A stretch of 64,000 nucleotides of DNA from Anaerolineales bacterium. Its GTDB lineage: Bacteria; Chloroflexota; Anaerolineae; Anaerolineales; Villigracilaceae. The DNA is taken from the NCBI GenBank assembly GCA_030583885.1, contig CP129480.1, positions 3,350,714 through 3,414,713 on the forward strand, written 5' to 3'. Positions within the stretch are counted from its first letter, which is position 1, and each line of letters begins with the position of its first letter. Both the position numbers and the translations under genes were made by a program. Positions 46,761 to 55,768 of the stretch are shown piece by piece. The notes beneath the pieces were generated by a model, which worked only from the letters and a program-made list of their open reading frames with translations, did not search any database and was not told the DNA's origin.

Positions 46761-46833
46761 GCCGAGATAGCTCAGTTGGTAGAGCACGCGACTGAAAATC
46801 GCGGTGTCCCCAGTTCGATCCTGGGTCTCGGCA
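46761..46833 (+). tRNA. tRNA-Phe (GAA)
   Basis: A 73-nt cloverleaf: acceptor GCCGAGA/TCTCGGC with discriminator A, D arm AGCTCAGTTGGTAGAGC, anticodon loop CTGAAAA (GAA), T arm CCCAG-TTCGATC-CTGGG. CCA is not encoded. Confidence 0.97.
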
Positions 46834-46862
46834 CTCTCGGCCAGTTACACAGGTCGTAATCT

Positions 46863-46934
<72 letters not shown>

Positions 46935-46997
46935 CAAACATGGAGGATTGCAGATTGGAAATCATTCAGTCGGCAATCCTCGTTGTGTACTATATAC

Positions 46998-47068
46998 GGC
47001 GTCGTGGCCAAGTGGTAAGGCAAGGGTCTGCAAAACCCTCATCACGGGTTCAAATCCCGTCGACGCCT
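46998..47068 (+). tRNA. tRNA-Cys (GCA)
   Basis: A 71-nt cloverleaf: acceptor GGCGTCG/CGACGCC with discriminator T, anticodon CTGCAAA (GCA), T arm ACGGG-TTCAAAT-CCCGT. CCA is not encoded. Confidence 0.96.
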
Positions 47069-47070
47069 CT

Positions 47071-47110
47071 AAAATCGAACCCGCGATTGCGGGTTCGATT
47101 TTATATTTCC
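47071..47110 (+). terminator. Terminator of the tRNA operon
   Basis: AAAATCGAACCCGC-GATT-GCGGGTTCGATTTT, a perfect 14-bp stem, followed by ATATTT. It starts 3 bp after tRNA-Cys. Confidence 0.9.
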
Positions 47111-47212
47111 AAGAATGCACCCAGCTTCCCTTCATTTCTTTTACAATTTATTTGGCATGGAATTTTTCATAAAAAAGCCTATAATAAATTTTAAAGGTCA
47201 CATTCTGATTCC

Positions 47213-50200
47213 ATGAAAAAATGGTCGCCTACCTCCACATTCCGAATCTCGCTGGCCTACCTCGTGATGGGAGCGATATGGATTCTTCTTTCAGACCAGG
47301 CCGCCGCGCTCCTGTTTGAAGATCCTCAAAGTCTCTCCGTTGCCCAAACCTATAAAGGGTGGTTTTTCATTATGGTTACAGCGGGGATTCTGCATATTCT
47401 TATCGTTAAGAATCAGAACGCTCAAAAGAGATCGGAACAAAACTTTTCCGATCTCTTTGAATCAACAACTGCGGGGATTTTCCGGTCATCTCCAGACGGA
47501 CGGTACATAAAAATCAACACGGCGATGGCATCCATTTATGGGTACGAATCACCTGATGAGATGCTCGGAAAAATCAACGACATAGGCATGCAGATCCACG
47601 CATCCCCTGAAAGCCGCAGGAACTTCACGGCCTTGTTGAACAAAGACGGTTTGGTGGAAAAATTCCAGGCAAAAAATATAAAAAAAGATGGCAGCTTTAT
47701 CTGGACATCAACAAACGCCCGTATCGTACGGGATAAAAACGGGAATACGCTGTATTACGAGGGATTCGTTACAGATATTACCAAACAGAAGGATGCCGAA
47801 ATCACCCTGCGGGAAAGCGAAGCACAATACCGCATGGTGGTGGAACAGGCGTCAGACGGAATTATTGTTGCGGAGTTGAGCGGTGTGATTTTTGAGGCAA
47901 ACCAACAACTCTGCAGCCTGCTCGGATACACACGCAACGAGATATTAAACCTGTCGCTGGATAAACTGCTTGCAAATGACCGTGTACTTCCGTGGACATC
48001 AAATGAATTTACACGCGGACGCACCGTTGTCGCTGAAATGGCATTGAAACGAAAAGATGGGACCTTGCTTCTTACAGAGCTGAGCATGAGATCCCTGCCA
48101 AACAACCTGTTGATAGCGATCGTGAGAAATGTATCCAACCGCAAGCTGGTGGAGGAGTCTCTTGCACGCAGTGAACAAAAATTCAGGGCGCTGATCGAAA
48201 ATAGCACAGACGCCATTGCCTTGTATTCCGCTGAAGGGAAGATTGTTTTTCAAAGCCCTGCCGCCCAGCGCATCTTGGGATTCACCTTGGATGAAATGAT
48301 TGGCAAAAACGTATTTGAGTTTATAGCCGAGGAGGACAGGGAAAAAGCAGAGACGGCATTCCAAAAAATCATAGCGAATCCAAGGGAAAATATCGCGCTT
48401 GAAATTCGATGTATCTGCAAGGATGGAAGCCTTAAATGGGTCGAAGTTAATGGCAAAAATCATTTAAACGATGCGGGAATCGAGGCTATCGTAGCAAACT
48501 ACAGGGATATCACAGGGAGAAAAAGCCTGGAAAACGCAATGCGCGAAACAGAGGAGCAATATCGCCTGCTGGTTGAGAAGTTACCCGCCGTGGTTTTCAT
48601 GGATACTTTTGGAGATGCGCAATTGACGCAATACATCAGTCCGCGCATAAAAGATTTGCTTGGATATACACCGGATGAATGGAACGCAACTGAAAACATA
48701 TGGGAAAACTCTCTTCATCCAGATGACAGGGAAGGCGTACTCGCTGAAGATATCCGAACCGATAAAACAAGAGAGCCATTCCGCATGGAATATAGAATGC
48801 GCCACCGTGATGGATATTATGTCTGGATAAAAGAAGACGCATCCATCATAACCGGTGAAGACGGCATCCCCCTTTACTGGCATGGCATCCTATCAGACAT
48901 TACCGAGCAAAAACAAGCAGAGCAAGCCCGCCAAAAGCAATTAAGGGAATTAACCGTCCTGCATTCTGCAACACTGGCAGAGACCAATGCAAAAGATGCC
49001 GACACGCTCATCCAACAGATCACAGATATTATCAGCGACACCCTGTACTCTGATAATTGCGGGGTTCTTCTGCTTAACGATGCGCGGGACATGCTCGTTC
49101 CCCATTATTCCTACCGCGGCACCGATATGGAAATCATCGGCGACAGGCTTCCCACTACCGAAGGTATATGCGGCAGGGTGGCATCCATAAAGCGTTCGAT
49201 GCGGATTGATGATGTTTCCCAAGAACCCGGCTACTTCAAGGTCTCCAACAGCACGCGCTCGGAGCTTTGTGTGCCAATCATGAGCGGGCACAAGCTTTTT
49301 GGGGTGCTGAATGTGGAGAGCAAAAAGGTCAACGCATTCACAGAAAGGGACGAAAAGCTGCTCAATACCATCGCCGGGGGGGTGGCAAATGCCCTGGAGC
49401 GCATCCAACTCTTCGAGCTGGAAAAGAGGCGCCGCATGCAAACAGAAGATCTAAGCCTTGCCACTGCGTCGCTTGCGAATGCTACGGATATTGACGATCT
49501 GTTGGAAAAAATCCTGGACTGGCTGAAGCAACTGGCACCATATGACAGTGCATCCATCATGCTGAAACAGGATGATACGGTCCGGTTTGTCGCGAGCCGG
49601 GGACTTCCTGAGAATTTTAAAATCGGCCATGAATTCCCGATGACCGAAAAATGGAGCCGGGTTGCCGCAACACGAAAACCGCTCATCATCGAAGACGCTC
49701 AACGGGATGATGTTTTTGAAAAATGGGCGGGCAGTGAATACATCCACGGCTGGATGGCAGTTGCCATGTTTGCACAGGATACATTGATAGGTTTTATCAA
49801 TCTAGACAGCCGTGAAGCCGGGACATACACCGAAGAGCATGCGACCCGAGTACAGACTTTCGCCAATCAGGCCGCAACTGCCATTGATAAAGCACACCTC
49901 TTTGAATTGGAGAAAAAACGACGGGAAACCGCCGAAACCATCCGACAGGCGGGAACCGCGCTGACCAATTTGCTCGATCTATCAGCCCTGCATAACGCCA
50001 TTTTGGAATGGCTGTATAAGATTGCACCGTACGACAGCGCCTCCATTCTGGAAATTGAGGAGAGAGACAACGTACGCATCACAGCCACCAAGGGACTCCC
50101 AAATCCTCAAAAGGCGTTGAACCGGGTATTTTCAGCAGACAACCTTTTATGCAGAATCATCAATGAAACCAGGCAGACACTGATTATTGATGACTGTAGA

Positions 50201-52102
50201 AATGATGCGCGTTTTGAAAACTGGGGGGATTCACTGCACGTCCGAGGCTGGATGGGAGTTCCACTGATCGCCCGCGGAGAGGTGATTGGTTATCTGACAG
50301 TAGACAGCCGCACACCCAGCGCCTTCACCCAAAGCGAAGCGATTGCCGCGCAGACCTTCGCCCACCAAGCCGCCACATCGCTGGAAAACACGAGGTTATA
50401 CACGGAAACCCGGCAAAGACTCGAAGAACTGGAAATGGTCAACCGCGTATCCTTTGCCTTGCGCGCGGCAAAAGATACCACTGAAATGCTGCCGATACTC
50501 ATCCATGAACTCAAAACAAGAATGGACACTGATGCTGCCACCATATTCCTGCATGACACTGAAAAAGACGAAATCACAGCCCACGCCACAAGCGGACGGC
50601 TGGAGAATAACCTGCCTAAAAAAACATTCAAACCCGGTGAGGGAATCATTGGAACGGTATTTTCCAGCGGAACCCCCCACATCAGCCTCGAATTCATCGA
50701 GGACCCGCTCACCATCCCCGAATATGCAAAATTCTTTGGGAAGGGCTGGGGAACCATCGCCGTTCCGATTCGCACCGCAAAAGAAACGATTGGCGTGATC
50801 ATGGTCGCCGTACAAAAACCGGGAAAAATAGAAGAGCATCTTGTGCGCCTCATTATCACGCTGGCCGAAATTGCCGGAAACGCGATCCATCGCTCCAATC
50901 TTTTTGAACAAAATGAGGAACAAATCCGCCGCCTGACGACATTGCGGGAAATGGACACGGCCATCACATCCAGCCTAGACCTGCATGTCACGCTGGACAT
51001 TCTGACAGACCATCTGTTGTCAAAAATGGGCGCCAGCGCCGCACGCATCCTCGTATTCAATCCCCACAGCCAAATGCTGGATTGTTATTCCGCGAACGGT
51101 TTCAATAATCAAACAACACCGCGTAATTCGATTGGCATTGGCGAGGGCCGGGCCAGTCAGATACTATTAAACCGCAAAGAGTTGTATATAAAGGATATCC
51201 AACAGGATAACTCCGACCTCAATCCGCAGACTTTATCCGCGGAAGGGTTCAAGAGCTATTACGCCAAGCCGCTTTTCAGCAAGGGTGCTACAAGAGGCAT
51301 CATCGAAATCTATTTTCGATACACCTTTACCCCCACAATGGACTGGGTGGACTTTCTGAAAACACTTGCGGGCCAGGCCACCATCGCCATTGACAACGCC
51401 CAGCTATTCGAAAACCTGCAGCGCACCAACCAGGAGCTTTCCCTCGCCTACGATACAACCCTCGAGGGATGGGGTAAAGCCCTTGAATTGCGCGACAAGG
51501 AAACACAGGGACATACCCGCCGCGTCACCAATCTGACCCTGGAACTAGCCCGCCAAATGGGCATTCCTTCATCTGAATTACCCCATATCCGCCGCGGGGC
51601 ATTGCTCCATGACATTGGAAAAATGGGCGTACCAGATAGTATTCTGCATAAACCGGGTCCCCTCACAAAAGAGGAAACCGAGGAAATGAGAAAGCATCCG
51701 CAATACGCCTACGACCTGCTCTCCCCCATCACCTACCTGCGTTCCACGCTGGATATCGCCTATTGCCACCACGAATGGTGGGATGGAAACGGATACCCGC
51801 GCGGAATAAAAGGAGAGGAGATCCCACTCTCTGCACGCATCTTCGCCGTTGTGGATGTTTGGGATGCCCTGCTCTCAGACCGGCCATATCGCCCCGCCTG
51901 GCAGGACGAGGATGTGATGAAATACATCGCGGATCTTTCAGGCAAGCAATTTGACCCTCGCGTGGTGGAGAAATTCAAAGGGATGATCGGCAGCAAAACG
52001 AGATTCATCGATTCCAATCTGCCCCAAAAGACACGCGGCACCATTAAAAAGAAGCCTGAAAAAACAAGGAAAGCGACAACCAAAAACAAAAAAATGCGCT
52101 GA
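47213..52102 (+). CDS. Membrane PAS-GAF sensor with HD-GYP c-di-GMP phosphodiesterase output
   Basis: The 1629-aa product has two hydrophobic helices (about 10-31 and 45-66), then PAS domains at about 79-200, 206-320, 324-440 and 450-575 (each followed by a PAC-like motif). Five GAF-like domains follow at about 585-735, 747-905, 911-1060, 1069-1225 and 1239-1400. An HD-GYP domain ends the chain (about 1425-1600) with HDIGKMGVPD (about 1466) and HHEWWDGNGYPRG (about 1517), so its metal-binding and catalytic residues are intact. Such proteins hydrolyse c-di-GMP in response to several inputs. Ligands for the sensor domains are unknown. The tail is basic (RKATTKNKKMR). A TATAAT lies at 47180-47185, with a poor -35. 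The gene is isolated, in front of tyrS on the opposite strand. Confidence 0.95.
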   Translation: MKKWSPTSTFRISLAYLVMGAIWILLSDQAAALLFEDPQSLSVAQTYKGWFFIMVTAGILHILIVKNQNAQKRSEQNFSDLFESTTAGIFRSSPDGRYIKINTAMASIYGYESPDEMLGKINDIGMQIHASPESRRNFTALLNKDGLVEKFQAKNIKKDGSFIWTSTNARIVRDKNGNTLYYEGFVTDITKQKDAEITLRESEAQYRMVVEQASDGIIVAELSGVIFEANQQLCSLLGYTRNEILNLSLDKLLANDRVLPWTSNEFTRGRTVVAEMALKRKDGTLLLTELSMRSLPNNLLIAIVRNVSNRKLVEESLARSEQKFRALIENSTDAIALYSAEGKIVFQSPAAQRILGFTLDEMIGKNVFEFIAEEDREKAETAFQKIIANPRENIALEIRCICKDGSLKWVEVNGKNHLNDAGIEAIVANYRDITGRKSLENAMRETEEQYRLLVEKLPAVVFMDTFGDAQLTQYISPRIKDLLGYTPDEWNATENIWENSLHPDDREGVLAEDIRTDKTREPFRMEYRMRHRDGYYVWIKEDASIITGEDGIPLYWHGILSDITEQKQAEQARQKQLRELTVLHSATLAETNAKDADTLIQQITDIISDTLYSDNCGVLLLNDARDMLVPHYSYRGTDMEIIGDRLPTTEGICGRVASIKRSMRIDDVSQEPGYFKVSNSTRSELCVPIMSGHKLFGVLNVESKKVNAFTERDEKLLNTIAGGVANALERIQLFELEKRRRMQTEDLSLATASLANATDIDDLLEKILDWLKQLAPYDSASIMLKQDDTVRFVASRGLPENFKIGHEFPMTEKWSRVAATRKPLIIEDAQRDDVFEKWAGSEYIHGWMAVAMFAQDTLIGFINLDSREAGTYTEEHATRVQTFANQAATAIDKAHLFELEKKRRETAETIRQAGTALTNLLDLSALHNAILEWLYKIAPYDSASILEIEERDNVRITATKGLPNPQKALNRVFSADNLLCRIINETRQTLIIDDCRNDARFENWGDSLHVRGWMGVPLIARGEVIGYLTVDSRTPSAFTQSEAIAAQTFAHQAATSLENTRLYTETRQRLEELEMVNRVSFALRAAKDTTEMLPILIHELKTRMDTDAATIFLHDTEKDEITAHATSGRLENNLPKKTFKPGEGIIGTVFSSGTPHISLEFIEDPLTIPEYAKFFGKGWGTIAVPIRTAKETIGVIMVAVQKPGKIEEHLVRLIITLAEIAGNAIHRSNLFEQNEEQIRRLTTLREMDTAITSSLDLHVTLDILTDHLLSKMGASAARILVFNPHSQMLDCYSANGFNNQTTPRNSIGIGEGRASQILLNRKELYIKDIQQDNSDLNPQTLSAEGFKSYYAKPLFSKGATRGIIEIYFRYTFTPTMDWVDFLKTLAGQATIAIDNAQLFENLQRTNQELSLAYDTTLEGWGKALELRDKETQGHTRRVTNLTLELARQMGIPSSELPHIRRGALLHDIGKMGVPDSILHKPGPLTKEETEEMRKHPQYAYDLLSPITYLRSTLDIAYCHHEWWDGNGYPRGIKGEEIPLSARIFAVVDVWDALLSDRPYRPAWQDEDVMKYIADLSGKQFDPRVVEKFKGMIGSKTRFIDSNLPQKTRGTIKKKPEKTRKATTKNKKMR

Positions 52103-52122
52103 ACTTTTCAGCGCATTTTTTT
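52088..52122. terminator. Bidirectional terminator between the sensor gene and tyrS
   Basis: AAAAAAATGCGCTGAA-CTT-TTCAGCGCATTTTTTT. The perfect 10-bp stem has A-runs before and T-runs after, serving both convergent genes. The sensor gene stop lies within the left arm. Confidence 0.92.
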
Positions 52123-52128
52123 GTCCAA

Positions 52129-53340
52129 CTATTTGACCCGCAGGAAACGCCTCTTGCCAACCTGTAAAACCCCGGGATGGGGAAAGACCGCATCGCCGCG
52201 CTCCAGCACGTTGCCATCAAGACGAACACCTTTCTGGTCAATTAAAGCGCGGGCTTTACTCTTACTCTCCGCAAGTTTCGCCGCCAAAATGACGTCCAGC
52301 ACGGTCTGGCCGGGCTGCAGATCAAACTCCGGCATTTCATCAGGAATCTCCTTCTGCTGGAAGGTCTTAATGAAATTTTCCCGGGCGACTTTCGCCGCGT
52401 CATCACCATAAAAGATGCTGGTGATCTCGTCCGCCATCTTCATCTTCGCATCCCGGGGATGGAACACACCGGAAGCAACATCCTTCTCAATCTGTTCGAT
52501 CTCATGCGGACTCCAGCGCGTGACGAGGCGCATGTAAATACCCATTGCAGAATCCGGCACAGACATCAACTTGCCGAACATGTCCTGCGCACCTGTATTG
52601 ATCGGCACTATGTTGCCTGTGGATTTGGACATCCGCTGCACGCCGTCCGTGCCGGGCAAAATTCCTGTGATGATTCCGACCAGCGGTTTTTGTCCCTGTG
52701 ATTCCTGCAATTTGCGACCGGCAACGATGATATTGAACAACTGGTCCGAACCGCCCACCTGAACATCCGTCTGCATGGCAACCGCATCATAGCCCTGCAT
52801 CAACGCGTAGAACGTTTCATGCAGATAGATCGGTTCGCCTTTCTCCAGGCGGTTGGAAAAGTTATCCCGCGCCAAAAATTGCTGCACGGTAAAGTTCTGG
52901 CCGAGACGGATCAAATCTACAAGCGATAGCTCGGAGAGCCACTCGCCGTTGTAACGGACCTTCGTCTTCTCAGGAGCCAGCACACGGAATGCCTGGTCGG
53001 CGTAGGTCCTGGAATTTTCAATAACCTGTTCCTCGGTCAGGATCGGGCGCGCCTTGTTTTTATCCGACGGATCGCCCACCAGCGCGGTATAACTTCCAAT
53101 AAGGAAGGTCACCTCATGCCCCAAATCCTGAAACTGGCGCAGCTTACGCATAGAAATGGTATGTCCCAGATGCAAATCCGTGGAGGTGGGGTCGTATCCG
53201 CAATAGACCCGCAAGGGACGATTCTCTTTTTGGGCAAGTATTAAACGCTCGCGCAATTCAGCCGTCATGGCTTTCTTGAGTTCATCATCGCCATATTCCG
53301 TGCCTTGCATTAATAATTCAACCTGCTCTTGGATGTTCAT
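52129..53340 (-). CDS. tyrS: Tyrosyl-tRNA synthetase
   Basis: The 403-aa class I synthetase charges tRNA-Tyr. The HIGH-like motif is DLHLGHTIS (about 56-64), and KMSKS reads MSKSTGN. The catalytic region has AMQTDVQVGGSDQLFNI. A C-terminal S4 RNA-binding domain is present (KSKARALIDQKGVRLDGNVL). AGGAGAAGGT precedes the ATG. It is transcribed from its own promoter behind an attenuator-like leader. Confidence 0.97.
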   Translation of the reverse strand: MNIQEQVELLMQGTEYGDDELKKAMTAELRERLILAQKENRPLRVYCGYDPTSTDLHLGHTISMRKLRQFQDLGHEVTFLIGSYTALVGDPSDKNKARPILTEEQVIENSRTYADQAFRVLAPEKTKVRYNGEWLSELSLVDLIRLGQNFTVQQFLARDNFSNRLEKGEPIYLHETFYALMQGYDAVAMQTDVQVGGSDQLFNIIVAGRKLQESQGQKPLVGIITGILPGTDGVQRMSKSTGNIVPINTGAQDMFGKLMSVPDSAMGIYMRLVTRWSPHEIEQIEKDVASGVFHPRDAKMKMADEITSIFYGDDAAKVARENFIKTFQQKEIPDEMPEFDLQPGQTVLDVILAAKLAESKSKARALIDQKGVRLDGNVLERGDAVFPHPGVLQVGKRRFLRVK

Positions 53341-53393
53341 ACCTTCTCCTGATACCCAACCGATTTAATAACCGGGGTTTTTGCATAAAATCA

Positions 53394-53430
53394 CAAATAA
53401 AAACGCGCCCGCGATAGTGAAGGGCGCGTT
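53394..53430 (-). terminator. Terminator/attenuator hairpin in the tyrS leader
   Basis: On the minus strand AACGCGCCC pairs with GGGCGCGTT around an 11-nt loop, followed by TTTATTTG. The loop segment CACTATCGC (53411-53419) can pair instead with upstream GCGGTAGTG (53438-53446), 9 bp with one wobble, giving mutually exclusive structures. Alternatively it simply terminates the upstream lipoprotein gene. Confidence 0.6.
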
Positions 53431-53509
53431 GATAGCACACTACCGCAGAATATTAAGGGGCAGTGTCAAAATAGTATTTGCAGGATCGGAACTCGCCGGA
53501 CATGCCGCT

Positions 53510-53538
53510 ATTATACAACAGGATGATTACTGCGACAA
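53510..53538 (-). promoter_or_regulatory. Promoter of tyrS
   Basis: On the minus strand TTGTCG, a 17-nt spacer and TATAAT. The -10 (rc ATTATA) is 53510-53515 and the -35 (rc CGACAA) 53533-53538, which overlaps the end of the upstream lipoprotein gene. The predicted leader is about 165 nt. Confidence 0.75.
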
Positions 53539-54198
53539 ATCGAACGAAAAACTCCAGGGGCCATTCACGGTATAGAACTCATCGCTATACACAACCTGCT
53601 CCGCCTGCTCCTGGGTCATCTCGGGCGGGATGCTGATGATCTGGAGCGTGAGCACGCCATTCACATCCACACAATCCAGCACAATGCCAATGCCTCGGTC
53701 CAGCATGGACTGCTGTATCTTGGGCATGTAGACGGAGCAATATTCGCCCTCGCGCGGTGTTGTTGCGATCGAATAAATCACTATGGTTGCGTTGGAAAGA
53801 TCGGCATCGGGCGGGACCACAAAGGTCAAGGTGTCACAACGCAATCCTGTTTGACCCTCGGACGGCTCCTGCAGACTCACCAGTGTCGTACCATATTCCT
53901 GCAGCACCGTCTCACCATATGTCAAACTCGCAGACCAGATGGACCAGTCAGATGTGTCGGGCAGGGTGAAACAAACATCTGCGTTTACACTTTTTCCCTC
54001 CACTGAGGCGCGCTCCATGCGGACTTCGATTCCGCTTGCTGATTGATTCGGTGCAGCCAACTCCACTTGTGCGCTTGGATATGACGGGTCAATATAGGCG
54101 GTGGCAGTGGGAAGGAACTGCGGCAGGACAACCTGCTCCTGCGCGGCAGGCGCACATGCAGCGATAAAGACCAACAACATTGGGATGAATTTCTTCAT
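53527..54198 (-). CDS. Hypothetical lipoprotein
   Basis: The 223-aa product has a signal peptide with lipobox IAAC (Cys15), so it is predicted to be lipid-anchored outside the membrane. The mature part has VELAAPNQSASGIEVRMERA and VCFTLPDTSDWSIWSASLTY, suggesting an all-beta domain. Four cysteines may form disulfides (DVCFT, LRCDT, EYCSV, LDCVD). I do not recognise the family. It lies between the epimerase gene and tyrS, whose promoter overlaps its 3' end. Confidence 0.8.
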   Translation of the reverse strand: MKKFIPMLLVFIAACAPAAQEQVVLPQFLPTATAYIDPSYPSAQVELAAPNQSASGIEVRMERASVEGKSVNADVCFTLPDTSDWSIWSASLTYGETVLQEYGTTLVSLQEPSEGQTGLRCDTLTFVVPPDADLSNATIVIYSIATTPREGEYCSVYMPKIQQSMLDRGIGIVLDCVDVNGVLTLQIISIPPEMTQEQAEQVVYSDEFYTVNGPWSFSFDLSQ

Positions 54199-54220
54199 GG
54201 GTATCTTTTCTCCTTTGACA

Positions 54221-55114
54221 TTAAGCTAGCAAATCGGTCAGCGCCTCACGCGGACCTGGGAACCGAAAGTGGTACCCAGACTCGGTCAGCCGTTTCGGCT
54301 GGGAAAACCTGCCTTCCAAGATCAAGACGCTCATTTCCCCTAAAAAGGCCCTCAACAGGAAGGCTGGGGTTGGAAACCAATATGGGCGACGGATCACACT
54401 TGCAAGCATGCGGTTGAATTCCGCATTGGATGTGGGCACGGGTGCAATGAGATTATGCGCTCCACGTGCGTTTTCATCTTCGGTCAAATGACGAACTGCC
54501 TCCACCCAATCCGTGATGTGTATCCATGGCATGGAATGCTGGCCTGAGCCGAACGGTCCCCCAACAAATAATCTGATCGGAAGCGCCATTAACCCAAGCA
54601 ATCCGCCGTCTTTGGAAAGTACAACCGCAGAGCGCAGAACGATACGGCGTACGCCCAGGCCCTCGACCGATTTTGTTGCCATTTCCTCCTTGACCGCGAG
54701 CTGGGCGAGGAAGTCATCTGCAGGCTGGGTTGATTCGTCGGCGAGGTCGCCGCGCAAGCCGTAGTAGTTTATTCCGGATTGCTGGATGAAAATGCCCGGG
54801 CGGCGGGTCGCTTTTTCGATTGCCTCAGCAAGCGCGAGGCCGGGCAGGACGCGGGAGTCGTGGAAGTCACGTTTTGTGGCGGCAGTCCAAGGCCAGGAGG
54901 CAAGCGTCCTCCCTGCGAGGTGAATGACCACATCCATTTCAGTGACGAGGTCTCCCCAGCCATCCGTTGTTTTCGCATCCCATTTCACAACCTGTACGCC
55001 ATCCATGACGCGGGAACCGCGTGTGAGGATGAAAACCTCGTGCCCGCCGGCAAGAAAGGATCTTGTCAGCGCCCGCCCCAGAAAACCCGAGCCGCCTGCA
55101 ATCATGATATTCAT
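54221..55114 (-). CDS. TIGR01777-type NAD(P)-binding epimerase (SDR family)
   Basis: The 297-aa product starts at the ATG at 55112-55114 (GGAG, 8 nt upstream); the longer frame is rejected. Rossmann motif AGGSGFLGRALTRSFL is at residues 5-20. Other family markers are VIHLAGRTLASWPW, QQSGINYYGLRGD and PWIHITDWVEAVRHL. The C-terminus has PTPAFLLRAFLGEM. Members (E. coli YfcH, human SDR39U1) have no firmly assigned substrate. It is divergent from the HNH gene. Confidence 0.93.
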   Translation of the reverse strand: MNIMIAGGSGFLGRALTRSFLAGGHEVFILTRGSRVMDGVQVVKWDAKTTDGWGDLVTEMDVVIHLAGRTLASWPWTAATKRDFHDSRVLPGLALAEAIEKATRRPGIFIQQSGINYYGLRGDLADESTQPADDFLAQLAVKEEMATKSVEGLGVRRIVLRSAVVLSKDGGLLGLMALPIRLFVGGPFGSGQHSMPWIHITDWVEAVRHLTEDENARGAHNLIAPVPTSNAEFNRMLASVIRRPYWFPTPAFLLRAFLGEMSVLILEGRFSQPKRLTESGYHFRFPGPREALTDLLA

Positions 55115-55151
55115 TTCAAATGCTCCTGCATCGATTCGCACTTTTGATGCT

Positions 55152-55181
55152 TTTACGTATTTAATCAAGTGGATGTATAAT
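55152..55181 (+). promoter_or_regulatory. Candidate promoter of the HNH gene
   Basis: TTTACG (55152-55157), 18-nt spacer, TATAAT (55176-55181), 21 bp before the ATG. No SD is visible. Confidence 0.5.
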
Positions 55182-55202
55182 CACGCAGATTGCCGAGCAA
55201 CC

Positions 55203-55706
55203 ATGCATGAACCCGTATTGGTACTCAATGCTAATTTTGAGCCGATCCACATATGCTCAACAAGGCGGGCTGTCGGTCTGATCCTTGCAGGCAAAGCTGG
55301 CATGATCGTGAACGGCCGCGGGCATATCCGTACAGTATCGCAGTTGCTTCCGCGCCCTTCCGTCATTCGGCTGGAAAGCCAGGTTCACCGGCCGCGGCCG
55401 CGCGTCAAATTATCGCGCCGCGAAATATTCCGCCGCGATAATTATACCTGCCAGTACTGCGGCAAACATGAGGGAAGTTTAACAGTGGACCATGTCGTCC
55501 CGCGCCATATGGGTGGACAGCATGTCTGGACCAACCTGGTGGCGGCTTGTTCCTACTGTAATCACCGCAAGGGCGGGCGCAGGGTGGAGGAAGCGCACAT
55601 GCGCCTCATGCACATTCCCAAGGAACCGCCGGCAAACGCAGCCTACATCTTTGGCAAGCTCATGAACGAGAATGGCGAATGGGAGCCTTATATTTCAGGC
55701 TGGTAA
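55203..55706 (+). CDS. HNH endonuclease family protein
   Basis: The 167-aa product starts at MHEPVLVLNANFEPI, an N-terminus typical of the HNH family found in cyanobacteria and Chloroflexi. A longer frame upstream runs under the epimerase gene and is rejected. The HNH core has CQYCG (Cys83, Cys86), VDHVVPRHMGG (Asp96, His97) and NLVAACSYCNHRKGG (Asn111, Cys116, Cys119, His121). Its biological role is unknown; there is no restriction partner nearby. Confidence 0.9.
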   Translation: MHEPVLVLNANFEPIHICSTRRAVGLILAGKAGMIVNGRGHIRTVSQLLPRPSVIRLESQVHRPRPRVKLSRREIFRRDNYTCQYCGKHEGSLTVDHVVPRHMGGQHVWTNLVAACSYCNHRKGGRRVEEAHMRLMHIPKEPPANAAYIFGKLMNENGEWEPYISGW

Positions 55707-55740
55707 AAACCGCCCTATTCTCCGCTTCCGTTTTTTCCAA

Positions 55741-55765
55741 CCCCTCTCCCATGCTGCGAGAGGGG
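55741..55765. repeat. GC-rich hairpin between HNH and MBL genes
   Basis: CCCCTCTC pairs with GAGAGGGG around a 9-nt loop in the gap between these convergent genes. It lacks a T-tract on either side, so terminator function is doubtful. Confidence 0.4.
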
Positions 55766-55768
55766 AAT

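Noticed and set aside
53341..53526. T-box riboswitch in the tyrS leader
   Set aside because: No GGTGGnACCGCG consensus and too short for a specifier stem; kept only as a general attenuator candidate.
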